A stretch of DNA of 64,000 nt, taken from Balneolaceae bacterium. GTDB taxonomy: Bacteria; Bacteroidota; Rhodothermia; Balneolales; Balneolaceae. Both the position numbers and the translations under genes were made by a program. The DNA lies in the NCBI GenBank assembly GCA_017795005.1, contig CP051242.1:2752976-2816975 (forward strand), written 5' to 3'. Below, in pieces: positions 16,759 through 26,500 of this stretch. Under the pieces are notes generated by a model, which had not been told where the DNA came from, did no database searches, and saw only the letters and a list, made by a program, of their open reading frames with translations. How positions within the stretch are numbered: position 1 is the stretch's first letter; every line of letters starts with the position of its first letter.

Positions 16759-17340
16759 CTAGCTATTCAGAAAATCAAAAAGGTCAGCTTCCGGGTCGAG
16801 ACCGAGTTTTTTCCTGAATCTGGACCTGTTTATATAAATACTGGAAGGTTTAATATTTAACAGGTTAGCAATCTCTTTCGAATCCAGTCCCATTTTGATA
16901 TAGGCACTTAACCTCAGATCGTTCACAGTTAAATCGGGGTATTTTTCTTTGAGCTTCTTATAAAATTGTTGATTCAACTCATCAATTTGAATCTCAAAGG
17001 TATCTTCTGTATTGGAGGAAATTGCATCTATCTTCTGAATTACATCATTTACAATTCTTTCAGTTGAATGAGGGCTTTCTTTAATACTTAAAAGCTTATT
17101 CTTTACTTCCTCCAGAACCTGTTTTCTCTCCGTATTCCCCTTGGCAACTTTAGCTAATTCGATTGTTTTTGCTTTTAGCTGAGTTCTTAATTGCTCAGAT
17201 ATCCCTTTTTGTTCTGATAGGTCCGAGTCTATTGAATATTCGGCTTTAGAACTTTCCACATCTTCACCTGGTAAGAACTTCTTTTTAAGTTTGTTTATAG
17301 TTCGTAACTGTATAACTGAAAATAAGAGTGCCAGAACCAA
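16759..17340 (-). CDS. LuxR-type HTH regulator, apparently 5'-truncated
   Basis: The readable part from TTG 17340 is 193 residues: the end of a membrane helix, a basic linker, a coiled-coil-prone segment (about 40-120) and a C-terminal LuxR/GerE-like HTH (LTVNDLRLSAYIKMGLDSKEIANLLNIKPSSIYINRSRFRKKLGL). The same frame stays open upstream to the stop codon of the GH17 gene (17452-17454), adding ...QPWFGISSQLSILLFILL, so the TTG falls inside the membrane helix. No ATG, GTG or TTG exists in that 37-codon extension. Relatives in Bacteroidota have long periplasmic sensor domains ahead of this helix. This copy may be a remnant, or it may be translated from a non-standard start. Its position suggests it once controlled the glucan locus. 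Confidence 0.65.
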   Translation of the reverse strand: MVLALLFSVIQLRTINKLKKKFLPGEDVESSKAEYSIDSDLSEQKGISEQLRTQLKAKTIELAKVAKGNTERKQVLEEVKNKLLSIKESPHSTERIVNDVIQKIDAISSNTEDTFEIQIDELNQQFYKKLKEKYPDLTVNDLRLSAYIKMGLDSKEIANLLNIKPSSIYINRSRFRKKLGLDPEADLFDFLNS

Positions 17341-17451
17341 AAGAATGAATAAAAGAATACTCAGTTGAGAGGATATACCAAACCAGGGCTGATCTTCAGA
17401 GACCGTCTGAATCAGAAAGATATTGATTGCTAAATTATTTATGACTTTGTC

Positions 17452-18357
17452 TTAGAACTTAAGATTGTTATTACTATCCCAAATTCCCCAGTAAGCACCC
17501 ACTTCACCTTCATCACCTACTTTCCAGGCTTCATCAAATGACGAGAAATACATAATCTCAACATCCTCATCTTCTGCCCATAGATTAGCATTGATGAAAT
17601 ATTTCATTGCATTTTCCCGTGATGGTTGGGCTCCACCAAGTCCTTCTCCCTGACTTGGCCATCCGGTTTCTGTGATGATTGCTCTCTTTCCATTTCCTGC
17701 AGCTTTCGCCTGATAGTACATCTGCCGCATATGCTGAAGTGAATCGTTGAAATGAGTTCCTTCCCAATACGGATAGCAATTACAGAGAATTACGTCGCAG
17801 AGGTCGCTTATATCCGGATGAACTGAAAATTCGTAATAGGCATCTACATAGCCTACGGGAATATCTGGCACTTCATTCTTAACTCTTTTGATGTGCTCTA
17901 TTAATTCTTCTTTTGGCAGATCATTTCTGTACAGCACTTCATTACCAACAGCAATGATATCTGCATGACCTTTTTTAGCCACTTCAAGAAGTCCCTGAAT
18001 CTCAATTTCATTTTTTTCTGGGTCATCCCCTAACCATGCTCCGACCATGGTTTTCATTCCATATTCTTTGGCAACTTCCGCAATAAGTTCGTTGCCTTCT
18101 GTACAAGAGAAAGTTCTTACCCAATTCGAATATTTACTGAGAATTTTAATTCTCTTTTCGATTTGTGCTTTAGGAATAATATCGCCCGGCTTTTGACCTT
18201 CTTCATACAGACTGAAACAAAATCCGTGGATTCCTCCATTTAACACTTCATGAAAAAGATTTTTTACTTCGTCAGCAGAAAGTTCTTCAATGTAATTGAG
18301 TTTAGAGATCAACTCAGATCGTTTGAACTTCATAAATGTTTCTTCTCTGTAAGACAT
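17452..18357 (-). CDS. Cytoplasmic GH17 glucan hydrolase
   Basis: A 301-residue TIM-barrel enzyme with no signal peptide. The GH17 acid/base is Glu140 in AVGNEVL and the nucleophile is Glu230 in ITETGWPS. An alternative start at Met9 is possible. It is clearly paralogous to the C-terminal domain of the adjacent transporter fusion (shared GNELI, VGNEVL, YVDAYY, CNCYP(Y/F)WEG, SSFDE(A/S)WKV blocks). GH17 enzymes act on beta-1,3-glucans as endo-hydrolases or transglycosylases. A cytoplasmic location implies it trims imported laminari-oligosaccharides, complementing the phosphorylase encoded upstream. It lies 8 bases after the fusion gene. Confidence 0.87.
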   Translation of the reverse strand: MSYREETFMKFKRSELISKLNYIEELSADEVKNLFHEVLNGGIHGFCFSLYEEGQKPGDIIPKAQIEKRIKILSKYSNWVRTFSCTEGNELIAEVAKEYGMKTMVGAWLGDDPEKNEIEIQGLLEVAKKGHADIIAVGNEVLYRNDLPKEELIEHIKRVKNEVPDIPVGYVDAYYEFSVHPDISDLCDVILCNCYPYWEGTHFNDSLQHMRQMYYQAKAAGNGKRAIITETGWPSQGEGLGGAQPSRENAMKYFINANLWAEDEDVEIMYFSSFDEAWKVGDEGEVGAYWGIWDSNNNLKF

Positions 18358-18365
18358 GCTGTCCT

Positions 18366-20741
18366 TTACTTTTTAATTTTCAATTGTTCATCTTTATTCC
18401 ATAGTCCCCATCGGGCTCCAACATCACCTTCCTGACGAACTTTCCAGGATTCGTCGAAGGATGAAAAATAATGGATTTCTACTTCATTCGCTTTAGCCCA
18501 CTCCTGCAGGTTTATGAAGTATTTCATCATGTTGATTAATGAAGGCTCTGAATCGCCATTTGAACTACCATCTGTAGGCCATCCTGTTTCAGAAATAACC
18601 ACTTTTTTTCCTCCACTGATTGCCTGTACCAATGCATACATCTTCTCGAGTACGCTCATTGATTCTTCTATAAAGAAGCCTTCCCAGAAAGGATAGCAGT
18701 TAATCATAACCACATCACAGTATTCCAGAAGGTCCTGATTATCAAGAAAGATATAATATGCATCCACATAGGTAACCGGAATATTTGGCAATGCTTCTTT
18801 CACTCTTTTCAGGTATTCAATGATTTGAGATTTTTCCAAGTCACCCCTCATGAGAACCTCATTCCCCACAACGGCAACATCCACATCACCACTTTCAGCG
18901 AGCTTTATTAAGCCTTCTATTTCTTTTTCATTTGTTTCCAGATTGGAATCAATCCATGCCCCTGCTACTGCCTTGAGGTCATGTTTTCGTGAAATAGCAG
19001 GTATTAATTCATTTCCTGCAGTTGTTGAGAACGATCGTACCCACTCTACATAAGGCTTAATAATTTCTACTCTTTCTTCAACTTGTGATTCAGTTAGTTG
19101 ATCACCAACATTTTGGTTATCTCTGTACGGGCTAAAACAAATTCCAGAAATTCCACCTTCTAAAACTTCTGAAAATTTCGCCTTCAGCTCTTCCTCACTA
19201 CTGTCCATAAAGATGGAAGTATGTGGATTTTTTACTACAACATTTGAGAAAGAATTAGCTTTACCAATTTCATAGAAGCTGGTATAATGTTGCTTAACTT
19301 CTTTTAGTTTAGTTTTTGTTTTACGGTCTTCCAGCTGTCTTCGAATATCATTGGCTCGCTCTTCATCAATGTCGTACTTCCACATAATTAAGATTGCTCC
19401 TAAAGTTCCCAGAATTGGTAATCCGGAAAAGAAGACTCTTAAACCTGTAATTCCCGGCCAAACTTCTCCAATTGGGATAGGGCCAGGAAGTGCATCTGCA
19501 CTAAATCCTACGATACTTAAAATGATTCCGCTTAATCCACCGGCGATTGCAAAGCCAAACTTTACCATCCACCAGTAAATAGCGCCAAATACTCCTTCTC
19601 TTCTTACACCATAGTTCAATTCATCCAGATCAATAACATCAGCGGTCATCGACATCATTAATGTGAAAAGACTACCAATCCCAAATGAGAAAAATGGAAG
19701 CGCAAAAATAAACATGTATGGCTTCCCTGGAATTAACAAAAACCAGAATAAAATGTACCCGAAAATAGAAAGGCTCTGAGAAAGGATAAATGCCTTTTTC
19801 TTGCCCATTATCTTCGACATTTTAGCCACTATTGGTATTACAATAAATGTGGTTACTATTGCACCAAGGCTTCCAAATAGCGTTGGCCATAGCCCTGCAG
19901 CTGCAGCATCACCTCCAAATAAGTGATATACAATAACAAAGAAGGTGAAGGCTGCAACCGTATTAAAGGCATTAAAAATTAAGAAGGTTGCAATACATAA
20001 TTTTCTGAATGGCTCCGATTTAAATGCCTCTTTAAAACTGTTTATAATGTCTTTGAATCCGGAACCAATATTGGATACTGTGAGAGGCATATAATCATCA
20101 CGGTCTATTGTCGACTCACTCTTAATTACAAGTGCAGGAATCATCGCACAGATCATAAACAAAATCCCAATCCCGATCGCTAATGTTCGAGTAGCAACTT
20201 CTGCAGATTCGAACCAGCTTGGGTCGTACATTATTACCCAAAGCCACGGCGCAAGCACCCAAGCCCACTGTCCAATCCATTGTGCAATAGCCATAATCTG
20301 AGTTCTCTCATGAAAGTCGTCGCTCATCTCGTAGCCCATAGCTACATATGGCACACTAAATACAGTAATCCCGAGGAAGAAAATTACTGACCATAGCATG
20401 AAGTAAGTGAAGTTATACATGATGGTATTATCAGAGTACAACTGCCACATAATGATGAAGCTAATACCCATCATTATTGCCCCAATAAACACATATTGAC
20501 GTCTACGTCCCCACTTAGATCTGGTGTTATCTGAAATAAAACCCATGATTGGGTCAGTAAACGAATCAAAAATACGTGGAAAGAAAAAGATGACACCCCA
20601 CATCCATCCAGGAAAACCTAAATCCTGAACTAATACAACCATGAAAATACTTAAAACGGCCGGGAACATTTGATTGGCAAGCATCCCCATTCCAAATGCC
20701 AGTTTATAAGAATAAGGTACTTTTTTGGTTACGCTGCTCAT
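18366..20741 (-). CDS. GPH-family sugar symporter fused to cytoplasmic GH17
   Basis: A 791-residue fusion. Residues about 10-455 form a 12-helix glycoside-pentoside-hexuronide (MelB-like) major-facilitator transporter, with SKWGRRRQYVFIGAIM after helix 2, PYVAMGYEMS, and MTADVIDLDELNYGVRREG before helix 10-11. After a charged linker (about 456-500), residues 500-790 form a complete GH17 domain with acid/base Glu628 (VVGNEVL) and nucleophile Glu718 (VISETGWPT). Topology places both termini in the cytoplasm, so the hydrolase would meet oligosaccharides as they emerge from the carrier. The likely cargo is laminari- or gentio-oligosaccharides, coupled to a cation. It sits in the operon between GH30 and the stand-alone GH17. 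Confidence 0.93.
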   Translation of the reverse strand: MSSVTKKVPYSYKLAFGMGMLANQMFPAVLSIFMVVLVQDLGFPGWMWGVIFFFPRIFDSFTDPIMGFISDNTRSKWGRRRQYVFIGAIMMGISFIIMWQLYSDNTIMYNFTYFMLWSVIFFLGITVFSVPYVAMGYEMSDDFHERTQIMAIAQWIGQWAWVLAPWLWVIMYDPSWFESAEVATRTLAIGIGILFMICAMIPALVIKSESTIDRDDYMPLTVSNIGSGFKDIINSFKEAFKSEPFRKLCIATFLIFNAFNTVAAFTFFVIVYHLFGGDAAAAGLWPTLFGSLGAIVTTFIVIPIVAKMSKIMGKKKAFILSQSLSIFGYILFWFLLIPGKPYMFIFALPFFSFGIGSLFTLMMSMTADVIDLDELNYGVRREGVFGAIYWWMVKFGFAIAGGLSGIILSIVGFSADALPGPIPIGEVWPGITGLRVFFSGLPILGTLGAILIMWKYDIDEERANDIRRQLEDRKTKTKLKEVKQHYTSFYEIGKANSFSNVVVKNPHTSIFMDSSEEELKAKFSEVLEGGISGICFSPYRDNQNVGDQLTESQVEERVEIIKPYVEWVRSFSTTAGNELIPAISRKHDLKAVAGAWIDSNLETNEKEIEGLIKLAESGDVDVAVVGNEVLMRGDLEKSQIIEYLKRVKEALPNIPVTYVDAYYIFLDNQDLLEYCDVVMINCYPFWEGFFIEESMSVLEKMYALVQAISGGKKVVISETGWPTDGSSNGDSEPSLINMMKYFINLQEWAKANEVEIHYFSSFDESWKVRQEGDVGARWGLWNKDEQLKIKK

Positions 20742-20763
20742 GCTATTCTCCTTTTTCCGATAG

Positions 20764-22266
20764 CTAGTTAAGATTTTTTGGAATCAAAATGGTTTGTAAC
20801 GCTTTCCCTTCAATACCTAAAGAGGCAGAACTACCATTTAGAGAAAGAGTAATGTGTTTCGATTCTTCATTCTGATTCAGAATTACAACAGCTACAGATC
20901 CGTCCGGATTTTCAACTGCAGTTACAAGCAGGTTTTCATCGCTTGTTGTAAAATCTATTCGATGCCCTCCGGGTCTGATAAACCGGCTAAAATGAGTCAT
21001 TACATAATAAAGAGGAGTGAAGTACACTTCATCAGCCTCAGGATCTACAATTACTGGTGCAAGGCACCAATTATTAGCCCAGTTCGGACCTCCCTGCTTG
21101 TCCAATACCATATTCCAATCGACCCATCCGTCCACCCAATTGTTTAAGGTGCCAATCATATCGCGGGCATAACGGTAAACCGGAACATATTTTGGATGTA
21201 AATATTTCTGATCTTCAGGAGCCCAGTCCCATCCCCAATCGGTTGCTTCTTTACTCCAATACCATTCATCGTCTTTCCAGCGGGGGACATCTGCATCTGC
21301 TGTAGCTTCTGTTTGGATCAAATATTTGTTTGGAGCGGCATTATGTGCGTATTGAAGAGCATCTTCAAAAATATCATAAGTACTTGCATACCAATGGATA
21401 GCAGTTCCATCAAAATACTTTGCTGCTTGTTCGTCACCATACATTACATCAATCCACTCTTCCAGATGATCCCTGTTTTGATCGTAACCAAGAAGCACTA
21501 CATCATGACCATCTTCTTCCAGTTTTGGACCCAAATGGTTTATAACAAAGTCATTCATTTCTTCGGGAGAATAATGCATACTTTCCCAGTTTTCCCCATT
21601 ACCCAGCGGCTCGTTTTCTACGGTAATTCCCCAAATATCTATGCCCTGTTCGGCATACGCGTCCAGATATTTAGAAAAGAAAAGAGCCCATGTATCATAA
21701 TATTCGGGGAGTAACTTCCCTCCTTTCCAGGCTTTGTTATCTTTCATCCAGATTGGGGCTGTCCACGGAGAAGAGATAATTTTAAATCCTTCGCTGGATA
21801 CTTCCATGGCGTCTTTAATCATAGGAATGATATCGTCCATGTCCTCTTCAATAGAGAAATTTTCCAATTCCACATCCCCTGCAACAGGTGCATAGGAATA
21901 ATTACCCAATGAGAAATCACTGGAATTAATATGGGTTCTGGTCAATGAATACTTAGCGCCGGAATCACCAAAATAAGCCTCAATGATTTTTTCCCGGTTT
22001 TCCTTACTTAGTTCATTTAATAGATATGCCGAAGATTCAGTAAAAGAGCCGCCAAAACCTGTTATTTTCTGAAATTTCTTCTCTGGATGTAAGGTGATTT
22101 CAACTTCATTATTTCTGCTATTTTCAATAATGAAAATATCTGCTTTCTCAAATTTTTTTCCTGATGCTGAAGTTTCATAAACTTCAATGTTTAAAGAATC
22201 ACTCTGGGCACATCCCATTATGGCTAAAATTGAAAATACTGTTATATGTTTTTTGAGGACTGACAA
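20764..22266 (-). CDS. GH30 beta-glucanase/glucosidase lipoprotein
   Basis: A 500-residue protein with lipobox AIMGC (Cys19), hence probably lipid-anchored in the cell envelope. The family pattern KITGFGGSFTESSAYLL (near 67-83) opens the TIM barrel. Glu219 in TVENEPLG is the acid/base and Glu320 in YLIQTEATAD the nucleophile. A C-terminal beta-sandwich (VTAVENPDGSVAVVILNQNE...) is usual for GH30. GH30 includes glucosylceramidases and endo-beta-1,6-glucanases; in a locus with GH16 and GH17, removing beta-1,6 branches of laminarin is the best guess. It overlaps no neighbour and lies 4 bases from the GH17 lipoprotein gene. Confidence 0.9.
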   Translation of the reverse strand: MSVLKKHITVFSILAIMGCAQSDSLNIEVYETSASGKKFEKADIFIIENSRNNEVEITLHPEKKFQKITGFGGSFTESSAYLLNELSKENREKIIEAYFGDSGAKYSLTRTHINSSDFSLGNYSYAPVAGDVELENFSIEEDMDDIIPMIKDAMEVSSEGFKIISSPWTAPIWMKDNKAWKGGKLLPEYYDTWALFFSKYLDAYAEQGIDIWGITVENEPLGNGENWESMHYSPEEMNDFVINHLGPKLEEDGHDVVLLGYDQNRDHLEEWIDVMYGDEQAAKYFDGTAIHWYASTYDIFEDALQYAHNAAPNKYLIQTEATADADVPRWKDDEWYWSKEATDWGWDWAPEDQKYLHPKYVPVYRYARDMIGTLNNWVDGWVDWNMVLDKQGGPNWANNWCLAPVIVDPEADEVYFTPLYYVMTHFSRFIRPGGHRIDFTTSDENLLVTAVENPDGSVAVVILNQNEESKHITLSLNGSSASLGIEGKALQTILIPKNLN

Positions 22267-22270
22267 AATC

Positions 22271-23551
22271 CTATCTGGCCATTATCTCTTCATGTGTTGG
22301 TGGAACCAGAACCGTTTCCATCATCGCATCATAATCCCCATTAAATGTCTTAGTGATAACCTGGCCGTCTCGGGTTAGACCTTCAAACATTCCTGCATCA
22401 ACCAAATCCCAGATAGCATATTTAGCTTCTCCTTTAAGATTTATAAGTCCAAAATGATTTTCGGAGCCCATTTGATTCTGAGCATCTTTCCATTTTTCGT
22501 CAAAAGCTTCGAAATAGAAAACAGAAATACCTTCTTCATTAGACCAATCACGAATTTGATTGTAATACGTACCTGATTTGTACTCATCAATCGCCCGGGC
22601 TCCACCTTTTCCATAAAACTCATTTGAAATAGTGGCCCAACCTGTTTCGCCGATATGCACTGGTTTATCTACTCCAAGGCTATTCATGTACTCTACTACA
22701 CTATTGTACTGGTCGATTGAGTAATTAAGAGCTCGTTCCATTGCCTTATCTACTTTTTCTACATCAGATAAATCTGTTTCATCGTCTCTAACTCCCCAGA
22801 ACTCAGGATTGTAATGAGTATCATGCATCGGATAGGTATGAACAGATAAATAATCCACTGCTTTTATAAGCTTCTCGAGGTCTTCTACATGATAAGATTC
22901 ATCACCTCCACCCCATGAAGCAAAATTATCAGAGCTGGTAATCCATAAATCTTTCGGAAGTTTGCCTTCTTTTTTCAGGTTTTGCAGGTGGTTAACCCAT
23001 TTCAGAATAATGGAGGGTTCTACATAATACTCTGTAGCCCAGTTTACCATTGCCTCATTTCCAACTGCAATGATTTTTATTATGTCTGGATATTCATTGG
23101 CAAGTCTGACAGCTTCAGCTATTTCACTTTCGTTTCTGATACCGTCTTTATCCCGGATACGTACCGGATTATTGGTCCATGAATGTAACGCATCAATCCA
23201 GGCACCCAACATCACATACATTTCAAATTCGGAATCTTCATCCTTCAGTTCTTTAATTGCAGCCAGTACATTTGATGCGTGATCAAGATGCACATTATAG
23301 GTTCTTATGATTTTAATCCCCATCGCCGATAAGATTTTCATGTCTTCTTTTAACTGGGCAACGGTTGGTTGGATTTCACGTGTGATCTCCCGGTATCCTC
23401 CATAAGAAATCGCCTGGTATTCAGGATTGCCAAGGATATCAGCTGCTGTAATGTTTTTGCTGCTATTCATTTTTTGATTTGATCGATTTTCACAATTTGT
23501 TAATAGTCCGAGTGCCAGAATTGGTAATACTAATTTTAATGATATTCTCAT
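22271..23551 (-). CDS. GH17 beta-1,3-glucanase-like lipoprotein
   Basis: A 426-residue protein with lipobox LLTNC (Cys20). The GH17 fold is shown by the first strand AISYGGYR, Glu166 in AVGNEAM (acid/base) and Glu302 in HIGETGWAT (nucleophile). Other landmarks are IIRTYNVHLDHASNVLAAI and YLSVHTYPMHDTHYN. It is only distantly similar to the two cytoplasmic GH17 domains of the same locus, so it represents a separate branch that probably works in the periplasm or on the surface on beta-1,3-glucan. A C-terminal extension (about 380-426, ending PPTHEEIMAR) has no obvious function. Confidence 0.9.
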   Translation of the reverse strand: MRISLKLVLPILALGLLTNCENRSNQKMNSSKNITAADILGNPEYQAISYGGYREITREIQPTVAQLKEDMKILSAMGIKIIRTYNVHLDHASNVLAAIKELKDEDSEFEMYVMLGAWIDALHSWTNNPVRIRDKDGIRNESEIAEAVRLANEYPDIIKIIAVGNEAMVNWATEYYVEPSIILKWVNHLQNLKKEGKLPKDLWITSSDNFASWGGGDESYHVEDLEKLIKAVDYLSVHTYPMHDTHYNPEFWGVRDDETDLSDVEKVDKAMERALNYSIDQYNSVVEYMNSLGVDKPVHIGETGWATISNEFYGKGGARAIDEYKSGTYYNQIRDWSNEEGISVFYFEAFDEKWKDAQNQMGSENHFGLINLKGEAKYAIWDLVDAGMFEGLTRDGQVITKTFNGDYDAMMETVLVPPTHEEIMAR

Positions 23552-23567
23552 AGTTTTACTTTCACCG

Positions 23568-26500
23568 TTATATTAAGCGTTCGCGGTTTAATGATACTTT
23601 TACCAGACTTACTAATCCTGATCTGGTAAATAGCTCATCGGATGTATCAGCATCCAGTTGTAAAGAGTCATTAGATTTTGTTTCTCCATTACTGTATTCT
23701 ACCGATATACCTTCTGTATCTGAAAGCTGATACACTACCGGAACCTGACAAACAGTAAAGCATAGTGCATTTTCCGGGATATTAAGTTGATATTTCATTC
23801 CTTCAAGAGAAATCAATTCTACCTGTTTTGACTCTGAAAGAAATTCATCTTTTGATAGTAATGTCGGAGAAAACTCAAGAACTCCATTACTTACAGTTAA
23901 TCCCAGTTCTCCATATCTGGCTAAAATATCTTCCTTAACCTGCCCTGTCATACCAGGTTGTTGAGCACCTCTGTGAAATGGAGTATGCGAATATGGGTCG
24001 GTAGGGAATGCACCATAGAGCTCTGCTGATTTATGCACTCCAATACCTTCTCCGATTTCATGGAATTTATCTGCTAATTCTCCAAGTATTTCCGATTCAG
24101 CATTAGCTGCTTCCACTCCGACTTCCATAGTAGCCAGGTAAAGTTTGGAAACCATATGCCAGTAAATGGACCCTAGTCCTTCAAATGCATAAAAAGTACC
24201 CGAACGACCGGTAAATGCCTTATGGTTGAATACCTTCTCAAAAATTGAAAGGATTAATTTTCTTTCCGATTTGGGTAATCCTGAATATTCGGATTCTTCA
24301 ATTTCATCTAAAGCCTCGGCCAGGAAGGAAGCATTTTTAAAAGATCCATGGAAATGATACCCTCCATTAACATCTTTCGAAATAATTCTTCGATCATTAT
24401 TCGAAACCATTTTCTTAAGAAGCTCAGACTGCATTACTAAAGACTCTGGTACAGAATTCCGTTCTAAAAATCCTGGGAGTTCCTTATTCGGATACAATAT
24501 GTAACTCATTTGGTCTTCTCGATACAGGCTACTGCTTCGTAGGGCATCAAGAACTTTGAGTGATTCCGCAGCATTTAAATTACCGGAACTAAGTACAGCT
24601 ACCTGACCTTCCAACATTTCATCCAAATAAGAAATAGAGATGCCATCTCCTTCCACACTCATGATATTATAGGCGTGATAAAGATCATCTTCCCTTTTAT
24701 TAGCCTCTATGGAGTGTTCTAAAAACTTAGAAGCTAGGCTAAACAATGAATGTACAGATTGTAACGAAAGTGATACTTTCTTACCGCTGAAGCCTTGATC
24801 ATAAATTGTATTACGAAATGAGCTTCCGGCTATGCCTAAACCGTCTGTAATATCTTTTCGGAGAGAATCATTTATAGGACCTGATAAAGCTTCGGAATGA
24901 CTTTCGAGTACCGAATGAATACTGTTAAAGAACTCGGCTACTTCTTCTGATACCTGAATTTCTTTACCATTTGAAGTAGAAAGAAGTGGCTCAAAGAATT
25001 TCAGGAATCTACGCAAATAGTACAGTGTTACCATCGAAACACCATTTCCTACCAAGGCGTTATTTGCGTCATTCCACTCCGGCCGTTGGGTATTCATCCA
25101 GATTCCACCTTCCGGAATGAAATTTGAAATCTTGGACAATGAAGTCGCCAGTATTTTCTCAATAAAATTAACCCGGTGAATAGAATCTGTTTTATTGGAT
25201 CGAAGTGCTCCGTCAGCACCAATCTCATCAACTAAATCACGAATTTCAGTATCTGATTCGTGATCGAAATCGATAGTGTCTTTCGGGTTTTCTACAATCT
25301 TCTCATACGATTTGATTCGGTATGGTACATTTGCGTACACAAATACATCTGTTGAGTACAACTCTTCGAAAGCTTCTGGTTTATGATCGTAGTAAAACTC
25401 CAGGAATTTGAGCAAGTAAATAATCTGATGGTCACCCCAATATCCAATATAAGACCAGGGATCATCCGGCTCGATAACTTCCCAGTCGAAACCACCTTTC
25501 GTAACCCTATATGGGTTGTATCCATCAAACGTAGTCGCATTGAGAAATTTAAAAATCATGCCCTCGATAAATCCGGGGTATGAGTGAACAAGTGCTTCCC
25601 AATTCTGGAAAATATCTCTCCAGTTTCCTTCATAATCCAGCACCTTAGAACCATCATGCTCATCTCTGGTATTAATAGAAAACTTGTTCCAAGGACGACT
25701 TGGATCTCCGTGTCTGCGGCTAAATTTAAGAGGTAAATACTCTTTAGTTAATCTAATGAGGTCGGGATCGTCAGACTCTGCTAGTTTTTCATCTAACTCA
25801 AATTTATCAAACTCTGCCGGGAGATCTGCGAATAATTCCTTGCTCGAATTAAATACTTCTTTGTTCGCATTTTTGAGGTATTTCAGAAAATCAGGTTTCT
25901 CAATTTGATAGTTATTATCAAAAATTCCACCTCTCATAATGTTAAATAACACATTGGAATAGTGACGGGCGTCTCTGAGTTCATCAGCCGTAAACTGAAA
26001 TCCATCTGAAGCAGCAATAAGTTTTTTCAGATTCTCGGTTCCATTGTCGATATCCTTTTGAATGGCATCCTTAAGATCATTGGAATCTTTAATTATCTCA
26101 TTAAGCTGAATAACAGCCGAGTGATCCAGATTGGTATTTGCAACCATCCACCATTCTGTATCAGAATTACCAGAAAGGTTAATTTCCGATTTTAGAAAAT
26201 AAGCTCCTTTTTCTCCTTTCACATCTGTTTCTTCTTTTACAGATACCAGATTTCTGAAATTATCCAGCTGAAGGGAAGAAAGCAGATAAGTAGGTGAACT
26301 CATTCCCAAAGACCACACTACATTCGCTTTTAAAGCTTCACTTGGTTCAGCCTTATCAACCGGAATGGCGCTTAATGCATAGATGCCTAACCCGGTACTT
26401 CTTTCAAGTTCGTTTCTTTTGTAAGCATCTAACAAGTTGCTCGATCTGTTTTGAAGATCGCTGTTTGTACTTGCCGGCAAAATATTTTGAACCCCATCAA

